The notes: generated by a model from the letters alone, not told the origin. Numbered from the stretch's first letter, positions 11,214-21,252 are shown. The stretch is DNA of 64,000 nucleotides from Pseudomonas sp. KU26590 (GCF_026153515.1 NZ_CP110644.1:2137501-2201500); one strand, 5' to 3'. A program made the numbers and translations.

Positions 11214-11496
11214 ATAGTTGTCCGGCAACATCGGCTGTGATGTGACGGCGGACAAGCGGTCGCCGTCCACTAGCCTGCCATCCGCTGATGCGCGTGGCCG
11301 AATTGATTGAGCGACGACGTCTTGCGTCTCGTGATGGAAGTTGAGAGTGGTGTTGGTGAGTGTTGTCTCGGCAGGTCAGGCTTCGCGCCGATCGTTGTAC
11401 GACATTTCGCGGCACCGTACATGACATTGGTTTAAGGGCATGCGCATGGCACCGATTGCCATCGCGTTCGAGCCATCGGTACTGGAGAAAGAAAGC
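11214..11496 (+). other. 283-bp trpF-accD gap, possible long accD leader
   Basis: No gene is seen. The stretch holds one hairpin near 11245-11268 (arms GACGGCG/CGCCGTC) without a T-run. No clear sigma-70 promoter was recognised. It is unusually long for a run where other gaps are below 60 bp. Confidence 0.3.
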
Positions 11497-12417
11497 ATGA
11501 GCAACTGGTTGGTAGACAAACTGATCCCTTCGATCATGCGTTCCGAGGTCAAGAAGAGCTCGGTGCCCGAAGGTCTGTGGCACAAGTGCCCGTCTTGCGA
11601 AGCGGTGCTGTATCGCCCGGAGCTGGAAAAGACCCTGGACGTCTGCCCGAAGTGCAACCACCACATGCGCATCGGCGCCCGTGCCCGTCTGAATATTTTC
11701 CTGGACGCCGAAGGCCGTCAGGAGATCGGCGTTGATCTGGAGCCGGTCGACCGGCTGAAATTCCGCGACGGCAAGAAGTACAAGGACCGCCTGGTCGCGG
11801 CACAGAAGCAGACCGGTGAAAAGGACGCGCTGATTTCCATGAGCGGCACCCTGCTGGGCATGCCGGTGGTGTGCAGCGCATTCGAGTTCTCCTTCATGGG
11901 CGGCTCGATGGGTGCGGTCGTGGGTGAGCGCTTCGTGCAGGCCGCCAACTACGCACTGGAAAACCGCTGCCCGATGATCTGCTTCGCCGCATCCGGCGGT
12001 GCGCGCATGCAGGAAGCGCTGATCTCGCTGATGCAGATGGCCAAGACCTCGGCTGTCCTGGCGCGTCTTCGTGAAGAGGGCCTGCCGTTCATCTCCGTGC
12101 TGACCGACCCGGTCTACGGCGGTGTTTCCGCCAGCCTTGCGATGCTGGGCGATATCATTGTCGCCGAGCCAAAGGCCCTGATCGGTTTCGCCGGCCCTCG
12201 GGTGATCGAGCAGACCGTGCGCGAGAAACTGCCGGAAGGCTTCCAGCGCAGCGAGTTCCTGCTCGACCACGGCGCCATCGACATGATCATCCACCGTCAG
12301 GAACTGCGTCAGCGTCTGGGTAACGTGCTGGCGCAGATGATGGGGCTGCCGACGCCGACATTCGTGGCGCCGAAACTTGAGCCGATCGTTGTACCGCCTG
12401 CTCCGGCGAACATATGA
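11497..12417 (+). CDS. accD: acetyl-CoA carboxylase carboxyltransferase subunit beta
   Basis: Beta half of the carboxyltransferase that makes malonyl-CoA for fatty acid synthesis. The zinc ribbon is near residues 28-50 (CPSC ... CPKC), followed by the crotonase-like fold with [12 protein letters not shown] and ASGGARMQE. The 306-residue product starts at ATG 11497 (family opening MSNWLVDKL), preceded by GGAG. An upstream in-frame ATG at 11440 adds 19 residues not typical of the family. The stop overlaps the folC start (ATGA). Confidence 0.95.
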   Translation: MSNWLVDKLIPSIMRSEVKKSSVPEGLWHKCPSCEAVLYRPELEKTLDVCPKCNHHMRIGARARLNIFLDAEGRQEIGVDLEPVDRLKFRDGKKYKDRLVAAQKQTGEKDALISMSGTLLGMPVVCSAFEFSFMGGSMGAVVGERFVQAANYALENRCPMICFAASGGARMQEALISLMQMAKTSAVLARLREEGLPFISVLTDPVYGGVSASLAMLGDIIVAEPKALIGFAGPRVIEQTVREKLPEGFQRSEFLLDHGAIDMIIHRQELRQRLGNVLAQMMGLPTPTFVAPKLEPIVVPPAPANI

Positions 12418-13700
12418 CCGCACGCTCTTTGAGCGACTGGCTCAGCTACCTGGAACAACTGCACCCGTCGGCCATCGACATGGGGCTGGAGCGTTCGCAG
12501 CAGGTCGCGACGCAGATGGGCCTGACCCGGCCGGCGCCGAGAGTGATCACGGTCACCGGCACCAACGGCAAGGGCTCGACCTGCGCATTCGTTGCTTCTT
12601 TGTTGCAGGCCCAGGGGCTGAAGGTCGGCGTGTACAGCTCGCCGCACCTGCTGCGCTACAACGAGCGTGTGCAGGTGCAGGGCGTTGAAGCCACCGACGC
12701 CGAGTTGTGCGCGGCGTTCGATGTGGTTGAGCGCGGCCGGGGCGACATTACCCTGACCTATTTCGAAATGGGCACGCTGGCGGCGTTCTGGCTTTTCGGC
12801 CAGGCCGGACTGGATGTGGTGGTGCTGGAAGTGGGGCTCGGCGGCCGGCTCGATACGGTCAATCTGATCGACGCCGACATGGCGCTGGTCACCAGCATTG
12901 GCGTCGATCACGCGGAATTTCTGGGCAATACCCGCGAAACCGTGGCCTTCGAGAAGGCCGGGATATTCCGCGAAGGACGCCCCGCGCTGTGCGGCGATCT
13001 TGATCCACCGCAGCCGCTGCTCGACAAGGCGCAGGCACTGAATTGCCCGCTGTCGTTGCGCGGTCGCGATTTCGATCTGCAGATCGACGCCACGGGTTGG
13101 GACTGGTCGGGCACCGACGCAACCGGCCGGAAGGTCGAACTGCTCGCGCTGCCGTTACTCGACCTGCCCATGCAGAACGCTGCCCTGGCGTTGCAGGCTT
13201 ACCTGCTGCTGGATTTACCGTGGCACGAGGCGACCCTTCGCGCTGCGCTCGTCAATACGCGCGTCACCGGGCGCCTTGATCGTCGCACCATCGAGTGGCA
13301 GGGCAAATCCCTGGGCCTTCTGCTGGATGTCGGCCATAACCCCCATGCGGCAACCTTTCTCGCCCAGCGCCTGAGTCAGCGACCGGTGGCGGGCAAGCGG
13401 CTGGCGGTGTTCGGTCTGCTCAGTGACAAGGATCTGGCAGGCGTTCTGGCGCAGTTAAGCGAAACGTTCAGCAGTTGGGCCGTCGCACCGCTGCCAACGC
13501 CGCGCAGTCGTCCGGCGCAACAGATCGAAGAGGCGTTGCAGAACCTTGGCGCTCGCGTGACGTCTCACCCGAGTATCGCGCTGGCACTTGAAGCCCAGTG
13601 CGCCCACGCGACAGCCGACGACGAGATTGTTCTGTTCGGGTCTTTTTACTGCGTAGCCGAGGCCCTGGAATGGCTTGCTGGCGCGTCACGGAGGAAGTGA
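12414..13700 (+). CDS. folC: bifunctional tetrahydrofolate synthase/dihydrofolate synthase (folylpolyglutamate synthase)
   Basis: Adds glutamate to dihydropteroate and to folates. The Mur-ligase-like ATP loop TGTNGKGST is at about residues 46-54, with the folate-binding [13 protein letters not shown] segment after it and the EVGLGGRLD motif. The 428-residue length is typical. The start overlaps accD by 4 bp and a SPOR-domain gene follows after 3 bp, so these are translationally linked. Confidence 0.95.
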   Translation: MTARSLSDWLSYLEQLHPSAIDMGLERSQQVATQMGLTRPAPRVITVTGTNGKGSTCAFVASLLQAQGLKVGVYSSPHLLRYNERVQVQGVEATDAELCAAFDVVERGRGDITLTYFEMGTLAAFWLFGQAGLDVVVLEVGLGGRLDTVNLIDADMALVTSIGVDHAEFLGNTRETVAFEKAGIFREGRPALCGDLDPPQPLLDKAQALNCPLSLRGRDFDLQIDATGWDWSGTDATGRKVELLALPLLDLPMQNAALALQAYLLLDLPWHEATLRAALVNTRVTGRLDRRTIEWQGKSLGLLLDVGHNPHAATFLAQRLSQRPVAGKRLAVFGLLSDKDLAGVLAQLSETFSSWAVAPLPTPRSRPAQQIEEALQNLGARVTSHPSIALALEAQCAHATADDEIVLFGSFYCVAEALEWLAGASRRK

Positions 13701-13703
13701 CAC

Positions 13704-14408
13704 ATGGCTTTGCTGGATAAAGCGTACAAACAGCGCATGGTTGGGGCGTTGGTGCTGATTGCCATCGCGGTGATTTTTCTGCCGATGCTGTTTTCGCGTC
13801 AAGACGAAGCCCGCCGTGTGCAGGTCGATGCGCCTGCCGCTCCGCAAGCGCCGGCCACCGCGCAGATCAAGGTCGAGCCGGTCAGCGTGCCTGAGCAGCA
13901 GCCATTGCCGCAGGAACCCGTACCGACCGATGACGAACTGGCGCAGCCTGCTCAGCCCGCCCATGCTGCTCAGCCCGTTCAGCAGCGCACCAGTCAGCAG
14001 CCACCTGCCATGCCCATTGCGCCTGCGCCTTCCAGGCCTGTGGCTGCCGCGTCGAAACCCGTTCAGACCGCGCCCGCGAAACCTGCTCCGGCCCCGACAC
14101 CTGCACCCGCTCAAGCGCCAGCGTCAGTCGCATCGGCGGCCGACACCAGCCGGGTCGATGCAAATGGTCTGTCGGTCACGTGGGCGGTGCAACTGGCGAG
14201 CCTGTCCAACCGCGCCAATGCCGACAACCTGCAGAAGACGCTGCGCACTCAGGGCTACAACGCTTACATCCGCACTTCGGATGGTGTGAACCGCGTTTTC
14301 GTCGGGCCGGTGATCGAACGTGTCGAAGCCGATCGCCTGCGTGACACGCTGGAAAAGCAGCAGAAGATCAAAGGCATCGTCGTGCGCTTCCAGCCCGAGC
14401 GTAAGTAA
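13704..14408 (+). CDS. SPOR-domain cell-division protein (DedD-like)
   Basis: A 234-residue bitopic inner-membrane protein. One transmembrane helix at about residues 11-30 follows a short basic N-terminus, then a Pro/Ala/Gln-rich periplasmic linker (about 38-145) and a C-terminal SPOR domain (about 155-230; VTWAVQLASLSNRANAD ... RVFVGPV). SPOR domains bind denuded septal glycan, so the protein should localise to the septum. DedD occupies the folC-cvpA position in gamma-proteobacteria; P. aeruginosa has PA3110 here. Confidence 0.87.
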   Translation: MALLDKAYKQRMVGALVLIAIAVIFLPMLFSRQDEARRVQVDAPAAPQAPATAQIKVEPVSVPEQQPLPQEPVPTDDELAQPAQPAHAAQPVQQRTSQQPPAMPIAPAPSRPVAAASKPVQTAPAKPAPAPTPAPAQAPASVASAADTSRVDANGLSVTWAVQLASLSNRANADNLQKTLRTQGYNAYIRTSDGVNRVFVGPVIERVEADRLRDTLEKQQKIKGIVVRFQPERK

Positions 14409-14440
14409 GTTCTGTTGCGTCTGCCCGGGCGCCTTCCTTT

Positions 14441-14533
14441 GTAGGACCGGCTTTAGCCGGGAAGGGGCCGGATCAGCCACCCTCGATTTCGCGGTGTGGC
14501 CACTGCCGCCTTCCCGGCTAAAGCCGGTCCTAC
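14441..14533. repeat. REP inverted pair (BIME) between the SPOR gene and cvpA
   Basis: Two 25-bp arms, 14441-14465 and 14509-14533, are exact inverted copies around a 43-bp spacer. The core is GGACCGGCTTTAGCCGGGAA. A third fragment (AGGGAAGGGGCCGGAT) follows the right arm. This is the most common REP class in this window. Confidence 0.9.
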
Positions 14534-14698
14534 CAGGGAAGGGGCCGGATCTGACCCCCTCAATTTCGGGTTTAACTCACCCCGACCCTAAACAAAGTCC
14601 AATAGTTCGCCTTAATTGACCTTCATCCGCAATCGCTGCTTACCGGCAGGCGAGTGCTCTGCTAAAATCCGCCGCCTTATCAGTCTGTAGGCTGCGAC

Positions 14699-15286
14699 GT
14701 GTCATTTACTCCGGTTGACTGGGCGATCATTGCAATTGTCGCCATCTCCGCTTTGATCAGTCTCAAGCGCGGCTTCGTCAAAGAAGCATTGTCCTTGCTG
14801 ACGTGGATCATCGCAGGTGCCGTCGCCTGGATGTTTGGCGGATCGCTGGCCCAGTATCTGGTCAACTACATCGAAGCACCTTCGGCGCGCGTGATTGCGG
14901 GCTGCACCATTCTTTTCGTCGCCACACTGCTGGTCGGCGCCATGGTCAACTTTCTGATTGGAGAACTGATTCGCGTCACCGGGCTGTCCGGGACCGATCG
15001 TTTTCTGGGCATGGTCTTCGGCGCGGCGCGCGGAGCCTTGCTGGTTGTCGTCGCGGTCGGGCTGTTGAGCCTGGGCCCGGTGCAACAGGATCAATGGTGG
15101 CAGCAGTCCAGGCTGCTCCCGCAATTTGTCATGGTCGCTGACTGGTCGAAAAACCTGATTCTCGGGATGTCCAGCAAGTGGCTCGCCAGCGGAGTCAGCG
15201 TACCTGTTGACATCCCGTTCAAGGATCACCTCCTGCCGCCTACAACGCCGCCGGAAGTGTTCGGTAAATCCAGTTCCACTAAGTAG
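14699..15286 (+). CDS. cvpA: CvpA family membrane protein
   Basis: A 195-residue inner-membrane protein with four predicted helices (about residues 5-22, 27-50, 62-85, 100-122), originally tied to colicin V production and upstream of purF in many proteobacteria. It begins with GTG 14699 (family opening SFTPVDW). The stop is 12 bp before purF ATG, implying co-transcription. A TAAAAT at 14673-14678 may be the -10. Confidence 0.9.
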   Translation: MSFTPVDWAIIAIVAISALISLKRGFVKEALSLLTWIIAGAVAWMFGGSLAQYLVNYIEAPSARVIAGCTILFVATLLVGAMVNFLIGELIRVTGLSGTDRFLGMVFGAARGALLVVVAVGLLSLGPVQQDQWWQQSRLLPQFVMVADWSKNLILGMSSKWLASGVSVPVDIPFKDHLLPPTTPPEVFGKSSSTK

Positions 15287-15298
15287 GGGTTGTGTCGC

Positions 15299-16807
15299 AT
15301 GTGTGGCATCGTCGGTATCGTCGGCAAGTCGAACGTCAATCAGGCGCTTTATGACGCGCTCACCGTCCTCCAGCACCGCGGCCAGGACGCTGCCGGTATC
15401 GTGACCAGCCATGACGGCCGGTTGTTTCTACGCAAGGACAACGGCCTGGTTCGTGATGTGTTCCACCAGCGCCATATGCAGCGTCTGATCGGGCACATGG
15501 GCATTGGTCACGTACGTTATCCCACGGCGGGCAGCTCCACTTCAGCCGAAGCCCAGCCGTTTTACGTCAACTCGCCTTACGGCATCACCCTGGCGCACAA
15601 CGGCAATTTGACCAACGTCGAGCAGCTGGCCAAGGAGATTTTCGAATCCGACCTGCGCCACGTCAACACCAACTCCGACTCCGAAGTCCTGCTCAACGTG
15701 TTCGCCCACGAGCTGGCCGTGCGCGGCAAGTTGCAGCCGACCGAAGAAGACATCTTCGCGGCCGTTGCCGACGTGCATAAGCGCTGCCGTGGTGGTTACG
15801 CGGTTGTCGCGATGATCACCGGTTACGGCATCGTCGGTTTCCGCGATCCGGACGCCATCCGCCCGATCGTCTTCGGTCAGCGTCACACCGACGAAGGCGT
15901 CGAGTACATGATCGCGTCCGAGAGCGTTTCGCTGGACGTGCTCGGTTTCACCCTGATTCGTGACCTTGCCCCGGGCGAAGCGGTGTACATCACCGAAGAC
16001 GGCAAGCTGCACACCCGTCAGTGCGCCACCAACCCGAAATACGCCCCGTGCATTTTCGAACACGTCTACCTGGCGCGTCCGGACTCGATCATCGACGGTA
16101 TCTCGGTCTACAAGGCGCGTCTGCGCATGGGTGAGAAGCTGGCTGACAAGATCTTGCGCGAGCGTCCTGACCACGACATCGACGTGGTTATCCCGATCCC
16201 GGACACCAGCCGTACGGCGGCGCTGGAACTGGCGAACCACCTGGGCGTGAAATTCCGCGAAGGCTTCGTCAAGAACCGCTACATCGGCCGCACCTTCATC
16301 ATGCCGGGGCAGGCTGCGCGGAAAAAATCCGTGCGCCAGAAGCTCAACGCGATCGAACTGGAATTCCGTGGCAAGAACGTGATGCTGGTGGACGATTCCA
16401 TCGTTCGCGGCACCACGTGCAAGCAGATCATCCAGATGGCCCGTGAAGCCGGCGCCAAGAACGTGTATTTCTGTTCCGCGGCTCCGGCCGTGCGCTTCCC
16501 CAACGTCTACGGCATCGACATGCCGAGTGCCCACGAGCTGATCGCTCACAACCGTTCCACCCAGGACGTGGCTGACCTCATCGGTGCCGACTGGCTGGTC
16601 TATCAGGAGCTGAATGACCTGATCGAGGCGGTGAGTGGCAGCAAAAAGATCAAGATCGACAATTTCGACTGTTCGGTCTTCGACGGCAAGTACGTGACCG
16701 GTGATATCGACGAGCATTACCTGAACAAGATCGAGCAGGCGCGCAACGACGCCTCCAAGGTCAAGACTCAGGCGGTGAGCGCGATCATCGATCTGTACAA
16801 CAACTAA
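15299..16807 (+). CDS. purF: amidophosphoribosyltransferase
   Basis: Commits PRPP to purine synthesis with glutamine as amine donor. The start must be ATG 15299, because Cys2 of MCGIVGIVG becomes the N-terminal nucleophile after Met removal; the in-frame start at 15290 would bury it. The glutaminase domain (to about 230) is followed by the PRTase domain with the PRPP loop [13 protein letters not shown] at about 361-373. The 502-residue length is usual. metZ follows after 21 bp. Confidence 0.97.
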   Translation: MCGIVGIVGKSNVNQALYDALTVLQHRGQDAAGIVTSHDGRLFLRKDNGLVRDVFHQRHMQRLIGHMGIGHVRYPTAGSSTSAEAQPFYVNSPYGITLAHNGNLTNVEQLAKEIFESDLRHVNTNSDSEVLLNVFAHELAVRGKLQPTEEDIFAAVADVHKRCRGGYAVVAMITGYGIVGFRDPDAIRPIVFGQRHTDEGVEYMIASESVSLDVLGFTLIRDLAPGEAVYITEDGKLHTRQCATNPKYAPCIFEHVYLARPDSIIDGISVYKARLRMGEKLADKILRERPDHDIDVVIPIPDTSRTAALELANHLGVKFREGFVKNRYIGRTFIMPGQAARKKSVRQKLNAIELEFRGKNVMLVDDSIVRGTTCKQIIQMAREAGAKNVYFCSAAPAVRFPNVYGIDMPSAHELIAHNRSTQDVADLIGADWLVYQELNDLIEAVSGSKKIKIDNFDCSVFDGKYVTGDIDEHYLNKIEQARNDASKVKTQAVSAIIDLYNN

Positions 16808-16828
16808 TCCAGACAAGGAGCAGGCGGC

Positions 16829-18040
16829 ATGACTCAGGAATGGGATGCCGGTCGACTGGACAGCGATCTCGAGGGTGTCGGTTTCGACACCCTCGCGGTT
16901 CGTGCCGGTCAGCACCGCACGCCGGAACGCGAGCACAGCGATCCACTGTTTTTCACGTCCAGCTACGTGTTCCGCACGGCAGCCGAGGCGGCCGCGACCT
17001 TCGCCGGAGAGATCCCCGGCAATGTCTACTCGCGCTACACCAACCCGACCGTGGCCTCGTTCGAAGAGCGCATGGCCGCGCTGGAAGGCGGCGAGCAGGC
17101 GGTGGCGACGTCCACCGGGATGTCCGCCATTCTCGCCACGGTGATGAGCTTCTGCAGCGCTGGCGACCATGTGCTGGTGTCCAAGAGCGTGTTCGGTTCG
17201 ACCATCAGCCTGTTTGAAAAGTACTTCAAACGCTTCGGAGTGGAGGTTGATTACGTCCCCCTCGCCGAATTGTCCGGCTGGGACGCGGCGATCAAGCCCA
17301 ATACCAAAATGCTGTTTGTCGAATCGCCTTCCAACCCGTTGGCCGAGCTGGTCGACATCAACGGGCTGGCGGAAATCGCCCACGCCAAGGGCGTGCTGCT
17401 GGTGGTCGACAATTGCTTCTGTACACCCGCGCTTCAGCAACCGCTGCGCATGGGTGCCGACGTGGTCGTGCACTCGGCGACCAAGTTCATCGACGGGCAG
17501 GGCCGCGCCATGGGTGGCGTGGTGGTCGGTCGCAGCGAACTCATGAAAGAAGTCGTCGGTTTCCTGCGCACCGCGGGCCCGAGCCTGAGCCCGTTCAACG
17601 CCTGGCTGTTCCTCAAGGGGCTCGAAACCCTGAACATCCGCATGCGTGCCCATTGCCAGAGCGCCCTTGAACTGGCGCAGTGGCTCGAGCAGCAGGAGGG
17701 CATCGAGAAGGTGCATTACTCCGGTCTCGAGAGTCACCCGCAGCATGGGCTGGCCAAACGTCAGCAGAAGGCGTTCGGCGCAGTGGTGAGCTTTGAGGTG
17801 AAAGGCGGCAAGGACGGCGCATGGCGCTTCATTGATGCCACGCGGCTGATCTCGATTACTGCGAACCTGGGCGACACCAAGACCACCATTACGCATCCAG
17901 GCACCACGTCCCACGGCCGGCTGTCGCCGCAGGAGCGTGAGGCCGCCGGTATTCGTGACAACCTGATTCGCGTTGCGGTAGGGCTGGAAGACGTCGCTGA
18001 CCTGCAGGCGGATCTCGCGCGGGGTCTGGCTGCGTTGTAA
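16829..18040 (+). CDS. metZ: O-succinylhomoserine sulfhydrylase
   Basis: PLP enzyme of the Cys/Met metabolism family making homocysteine from O-succinylhomoserine and sulfide, the direct-sulfhydrylation route used by Pseudomonas. The PLP lysine is about Lys219 in VVHSATKFIDGQG; the YSRYTNPT and STGMSAI segments bind cofactor and substrate. 403 residues. It follows purF by 21 bp and is closed by a terminator. Distinction from cystathionine synthases rests on the conserved cvpA-purF-metZ order as well as family resemblance. Confidence 0.93.
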   Translation: MTQEWDAGRLDSDLEGVGFDTLAVRAGQHRTPEREHSDPLFFTSSYVFRTAAEAAATFAGEIPGNVYSRYTNPTVASFEERMAALEGGEQAVATSTGMSAILATVMSFCSAGDHVLVSKSVFGSTISLFEKYFKRFGVEVDYVPLAELSGWDAAIKPNTKMLFVESPSNPLAELVDINGLAEIAHAKGVLLVVDNCFCTPALQQPLRMGADVVVHSATKFIDGQGRAMGGVVVGRSELMKEVVGFLRTAGPSLSPFNAWLFLKGLETLNIRMRAHCQSALELAQWLEQQEGIEKVHYSGLESHPQHGLAKRQQKAFGAVVSFEVKGGKDGAWRFIDATRLISITANLGDTKTTITHPGTTSHGRLSPQEREAAGIRDNLIRVAVGLEDVADLQADLARGLAAL

Positions 18041-18059
18041 GCCCGGTGCCTGAACACGA

Positions 18060-18086
18060 AAGCGAGCCTCGGGGCTCGCTTTTTTG
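18060..18086 (+). terminator. rho-independent terminator after metZ
   Basis: Stem AGCGAGCC/GGCTCGCT with a TCGG loop (18061-18080) followed by TTTTT. It ends the cvpA-purF-metZ transcript before the tRNA promoter. Confidence 0.92.
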
Positions 18087-18153
18087 TTGCTGATGTGCAG
18101 CTTCATGCTTCCTGCAAAAAATGGCTCTTTTGAAAAAAACTTCAAGTGGGCTA

Positions 18154-18182
18154 TTGACTTAGGTTCGTCACCTGCGTAAATT
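18154..18182 (+). promoter_or_regulatory. sigma-70 promoter of the tRNA operon
   Basis: -35 TTGACT (18154-18159), 17-bp spacer, -10 TAAATT (18177-18182), followed by a GC-rich discriminator (CGCGGCC). This discriminator is typical of stable-RNA promoters under stringent control. The first tRNA begins 21 bp after the -10. Confidence 0.75.
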
Positions 18183-18202
18183 TCGCGGCCTCAGCGAAGC
18201 AA

Positions 18203-18278
18203 GGGTGATTAGCTCAGCCGGGAGAGCATCTGCCTTACAAGCAGAGGGTCGGCGGTTCGATCCCGTCATCACCCACCA
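18203..18278 (+). tRNA. tRNA-Val (anticodon TAC)
   Basis: 76 nt including the encoded CCA. The acceptor stem GGGTGAT/ATCACCC pairs fully; the anticodon loop is CTTACAA, giving TAC; the T-loop is GGTTCGATCC. First gene of the tRNA operon. Confidence 0.96.
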
Positions 18279-18361
18279 TCGTTGAGTGTTTCAGAGCTGC
18301 ATTGAAAGCTGTACGTGTTGAATGTTACTGAGATTCAGCAGGACGAAAGTCCACGCAATGC

Positions 18362-18438
18362 GCAGCGGTAGTTCAGTCGGTTAGAATACCGGCCTGTCAC
18401 GCCGGGGGTCGCGGGTTCGAGTCCCGTCCGCTGCGCCA
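18362..18438 (+). tRNA. tRNA-Asp (anticodon GTC), copy 1
   Basis: 77 nt including CCA. Acceptor GCAGCGG/CCGCTGC, anticodon loop CTGTCAC (GTC), T-arm CGGGTTCGAGTCCCG. Identical in sequence to copy 2. Confidence 0.96.
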
Positions 18439-18560
18439 TATTTTCCGAATCGGGTTTTCCCGGTTTGAGATTGAAAGCCAAGGTTTTCGGTCAGTGTTTC
18501 ACGAAGCAGGCCCAAGGGTCGGTTTCAACAGCGTTAAGCAGATGAAAGTCTGTGCGACAA

Positions 18561-18637
18561 GCAGCGGTAGTTCAGTCGGTTAGAATACCGGCCTGTCACG
18601 CCGGGGGTCGCGGGTTCGAGTCCCGTCCGCTGCGCCA
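18561..18637 (+). tRNA. tRNA-Asp (anticodon GTC), copy 2
   Basis: 77 nt, identical to copy 1 over the whole gene, while the 122-bp spacer between them differs from the spacer before copy 1. This suggests a gene-sized duplication or ongoing gene conversion. Confidence 0.96.
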
Positions 18638-18679
18638 TACATAGCTTCGAGGCCCTTGAACTCCTTGAAGCAACAGAGA

Positions 18680-18705
18680 AAGCGATCCCAGGATCGCTTT
18701 TTTTG
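18680..18705 (+). terminator. rho-independent terminator of the tRNA operon
   Basis: Inverted AAGCGATCC/GGATCGCTT (18680-18699) followed by a T-run of seven or more, about 40 bp after the last tRNA. Confidence 0.9.
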
Positions 18706-18833
18706 TGCCTGCGATTTGGCGAAAGCTTCGCCTGTCGCGCTGGATGCTGCAGAGCTCGGCGATAAATGCCATCATCGCCGGCTGTTAACGCGGCGCTGTG
18801 CGGTGCCTGATTTCGAATTTGGAGAGCTGGACC

Positions 18834-20099
18834 ATGGGCATGAACCAAACCATCACTGTCATCCCGCCGGGCGTACCGCTGACGGGCCATGTGTCGCCGC
18901 CCGGCTCGAAGTCCATCACCAACCGCGCGCTGCTCCTGGCTGCCCTCGCCAAGGGCAGCAGCCACTTGCGCGGCGCGCTGAAAAGCGACGACACCCGGCA
19001 CATGTCCAATGCCCTGCGGCAGATGGGCGTGACCATCGACGAGCCGGACGACACCAGTTTCGTGGTCACCAGCAGCGGGCGTCTTGAGGCGCCGCAAGAC
19101 GCGCTGTTTCTCGGCAATGCCGGGACAGCAGTGCGGTTCCTGACCGCGGCGGTGTGCACGGTGAATGGCAGCGTCACGCTGGACGGTGATCACTACATGC
19201 AGAAGCGCCCGATCGGCCCGTTGCTGGAGGCATTGCGCAAAGGCGGCCTGAACGCGGAAAGCGCCACCGGTTGCCCTCCGCTCGTGGTGCACGGGACGGG
19301 TTCCATCACCGCCACACGCTTCGAAATCGACGGTGGCCTGTCAAGTCAGTACGTCTCCGCCCTGTTGATGGTGGCGGCCTGCGGTGATGCGCCGATTGAA
19401 GTGGCGCTGACCGGCAAGGAGATCGGTGCCCGTGGCTACATCGACCTGACCATCGCCTGCATGCGCGCTTTCGGTGCCGAGGTCGAGGTGCTGGATGACG
19501 CGCTGTGGCGGGTTGCGCCGACGGGTTACACCGCCTGCGATTACCAGATCGAGCCCGACGCGTCGGCCGCGACTTATTTGTGGGCGGCCGAGGCATTGAC
19601 GGGCGGCAAGATCGACCTGGGCGTGGCGGGGGAGGCGTTCACGCAGCCAGATGCCAAGGCCATGGAAGTGATCGCGCAGTTTCCGAAGATGCCTGCGGTT
19701 ATCAATGGCTCACAGATGCAGGACGCGATTCCTACGCTGGCGGTGCTGGCGGCCTTCAACGAAACGCCTGTGCGCTTCGTCGATCTGGCCAACCTCCGGG
19801 TCAAGGAATGTGACCGTGTTCAGGCGCTGCACGATGGCCTGAATCAGGTCCGGCCCGGACTGGCCTCGGTAGAAGGCGATGATCTGTTGGTCGCTGCTGA
19901 TCCGAGTCTGGCGGGCACCAGCAGTAACGCCCTGATCAATACGCACTCCGACCACCGCATTGCCATGTGTTTCGCGCTGGCCGGCTTGAAGGTGGCAGGC
20001 GTGAGGATTCAGGATCCGGAGTGCGTCGGCAAAACCTACCCCGGCTACTGGCGGGCGCTGGAGTTTCTGGGCGTGAAACTGGTGCACGGCGAGGTCTGA
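18834..20099 (+). CDS. aroA: 3-phosphoshikimate 1-carboxyvinyltransferase (EPSP synthase), stand-alone
   Basis: Transfers enolpyruvate from PEP to shikimate-3-phosphate. The S3P motif PGSKSITNRAL is near residues 23-33, the PEP/glyphosate loop FLGNAGTAVRF near 91-101, and QKRPIGPL and the late THSDHRIAM loop are present. 421 residues. ATG 18834 is chosen because GGAGAG lies 7 bp upstream; ATG 18840 is the alternative. The residue matching E. coli Pro101 is Phe, unusual for a class I type enzyme. Established knowledge: Pseudomonas often carries a second EPSP domain fused to TyrA; this copy is free-standing. Confidence 0.93.
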   Translation: MGMNQTITVIPPGVPLTGHVSPPGSKSITNRALLLAALAKGSSHLRGALKSDDTRHMSNALRQMGVTIDEPDDTSFVVTSSGRLEAPQDALFLGNAGTAVRFLTAAVCTVNGSVTLDGDHYMQKRPIGPLLEALRKGGLNAESATGCPPLVVHGTGSITATRFEIDGGLSSQYVSALLMVAACGDAPIEVALTGKEIGARGYIDLTIACMRAFGAEVEVLDDALWRVAPTGYTACDYQIEPDASAATYLWAAEALTGGKIDLGVAGEAFTQPDAKAMEVIAQFPKMPAVINGSQMQDAIPTLAVLAAFNETPVRFVDLANLRVKECDRVQALHDGLNQVRPGLASVEGDDLLVAADPSLAGTSSNALINTHSDHRIAMCFALAGLKVAGVRIQDPECVGKTYPGYWRALEFLGVKLVHGEV

Positions 20100-20360
20100 G
20101 GCGTAGGGTATCCCGGGCCGCGAGCCGTCGACTGATCGACGCCAGGCCCGGCGTGCCGACTTTTCCGACCCTGTTGCGGTCTGATCAGCGCCACCTGCGC
20201 TCCCCTGACACGCCCATGGGTGCAGGCCCCGTGTGCAGTTGCCGTATCGATGTATCCACACGGTTGCAAACTCTGCGTTGATCCCATGGCAGGCTTGTTG
20301 CAGACTTACCGGCGTTTTCTCCGGTCCACTTTCAGTCGACCAATTGCCCCAGGATGTTTG

Positions 20361-21248
20361 ATGCCTAAATTACTGAGCTTTCGTACCGCATGCTGGGTCA
20401 TCACCCTGCTGGCTGCCGCAGGCTGCTCGTCGAAGAAACCGACGGTCTATGAGCATGAGAATTTCGACGATGCCGGGACGTTCTCCCGCAACTATCCGGT
20501 CTCGGATGCCGCCACCTGCGAAGCGGCCCGACGGGCACTGCTGAGCCAGGGCTACATCATCACCAGCAGCGACCCCAAAGTGATCAGTGGCCATAAAAGC
20601 TTCCAGCAGACCGGCGAAACCCACATGGAGATCAGCTTCAACGTGGTGTGCGCGCCGGACGGCAGTGCCGATAAACGGACCACGATGTTCGCCAACGCGC
20701 TGCAGGATCGCTATGCGTTGAAGAAGGTCAATAACTCCGCGAGCCTGGGGGTCGGCGTGCTGGGCTCTGTCTCGATGCCGATTGGTTCGACCGACGACTC
20801 GATGGTCAAGGTCGCCAGTGAAACCGTGGCGTCGCCCAAGTTCTATGATCGCTTCTTCGCGCTGGTGGAAAACTTCCTGCCGCCTGAGCTGAAGAAGGCC
20901 GCGCACATTGAAGAGAAGCCTAAAACCGACCTGGGCATGCCTGAGCCGGTGCCGGGCAAACCGGTGGCGTTGAAGGAGCAAACGCCGGCCGCTGCACCTG
21001 CTGCAGTTGCACCTGCCACGCCAGCAGCCGCTACGCCCGTGGCACCAGCGCCATTGGCGACCCCTGCGACTCAGCCTGCGGCCGCTGCCGAGCAAAGCAG
21101 CGAACCGATGCCTGCGCCTGCCGAACCGGAACCGCTGAAGGCCGAAACATCGACGCCTGCCGAGGCCGCGCCAGCCACAACGCCTGCGCCGGCTACGACC
21201 ACCGAGCCGAGCGCTACGCCTGCGGTTGAGTCAACGCCAGCGCAGTAA
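20361..21248 (+). CDS. DUF2242 lipoprotein
   Basis: A 295-residue exported lipoprotein with lipobox A-A-G-C at about residue 23. The DUF2242-like domain covers about 30-190 (ends near FFALVENFLPPEL) and is followed by an Ala/Pro/Thr-rich tail to the end, probably a periplasmic spacer. ATG 20361 has AGGA 7 bp upstream. Function unknown. Separated from aroA by 261 bp in which no gene was seen. Confidence 0.78.
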   Translation: MPKLLSFRTACWVITLLAAAGCSSKKPTVYEHENFDDAGTFSRNYPVSDAATCEAARRALLSQGYIITSSDPKVISGHKSFQQTGETHMEISFNVVCAPDGSADKRTTMFANALQDRYALKKVNNSASLGVGVLGSVSMPIGSTDDSMVKVASETVASPKFYDRFFALVENFLPPELKKAAHIEEKPKTDLGMPEPVPGKPVALKEQTPAAAPAAVAPATPAAATPVAPAPLATPATQPAAAAEQSSEPMPAPAEPEPLKAETSTPAEAAPATTPAPATTTEPSATPAVESTPAQ

Positions 21249-21252
21249 ACCC

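Noticed and set aside
15542..18145. 867-codon open frame on the minus strand across purF and metZ
   Set aside because: It is antisense to two highly conserved enzymes, has no family motifs, and GC-rich third positions explain long antisense frames.
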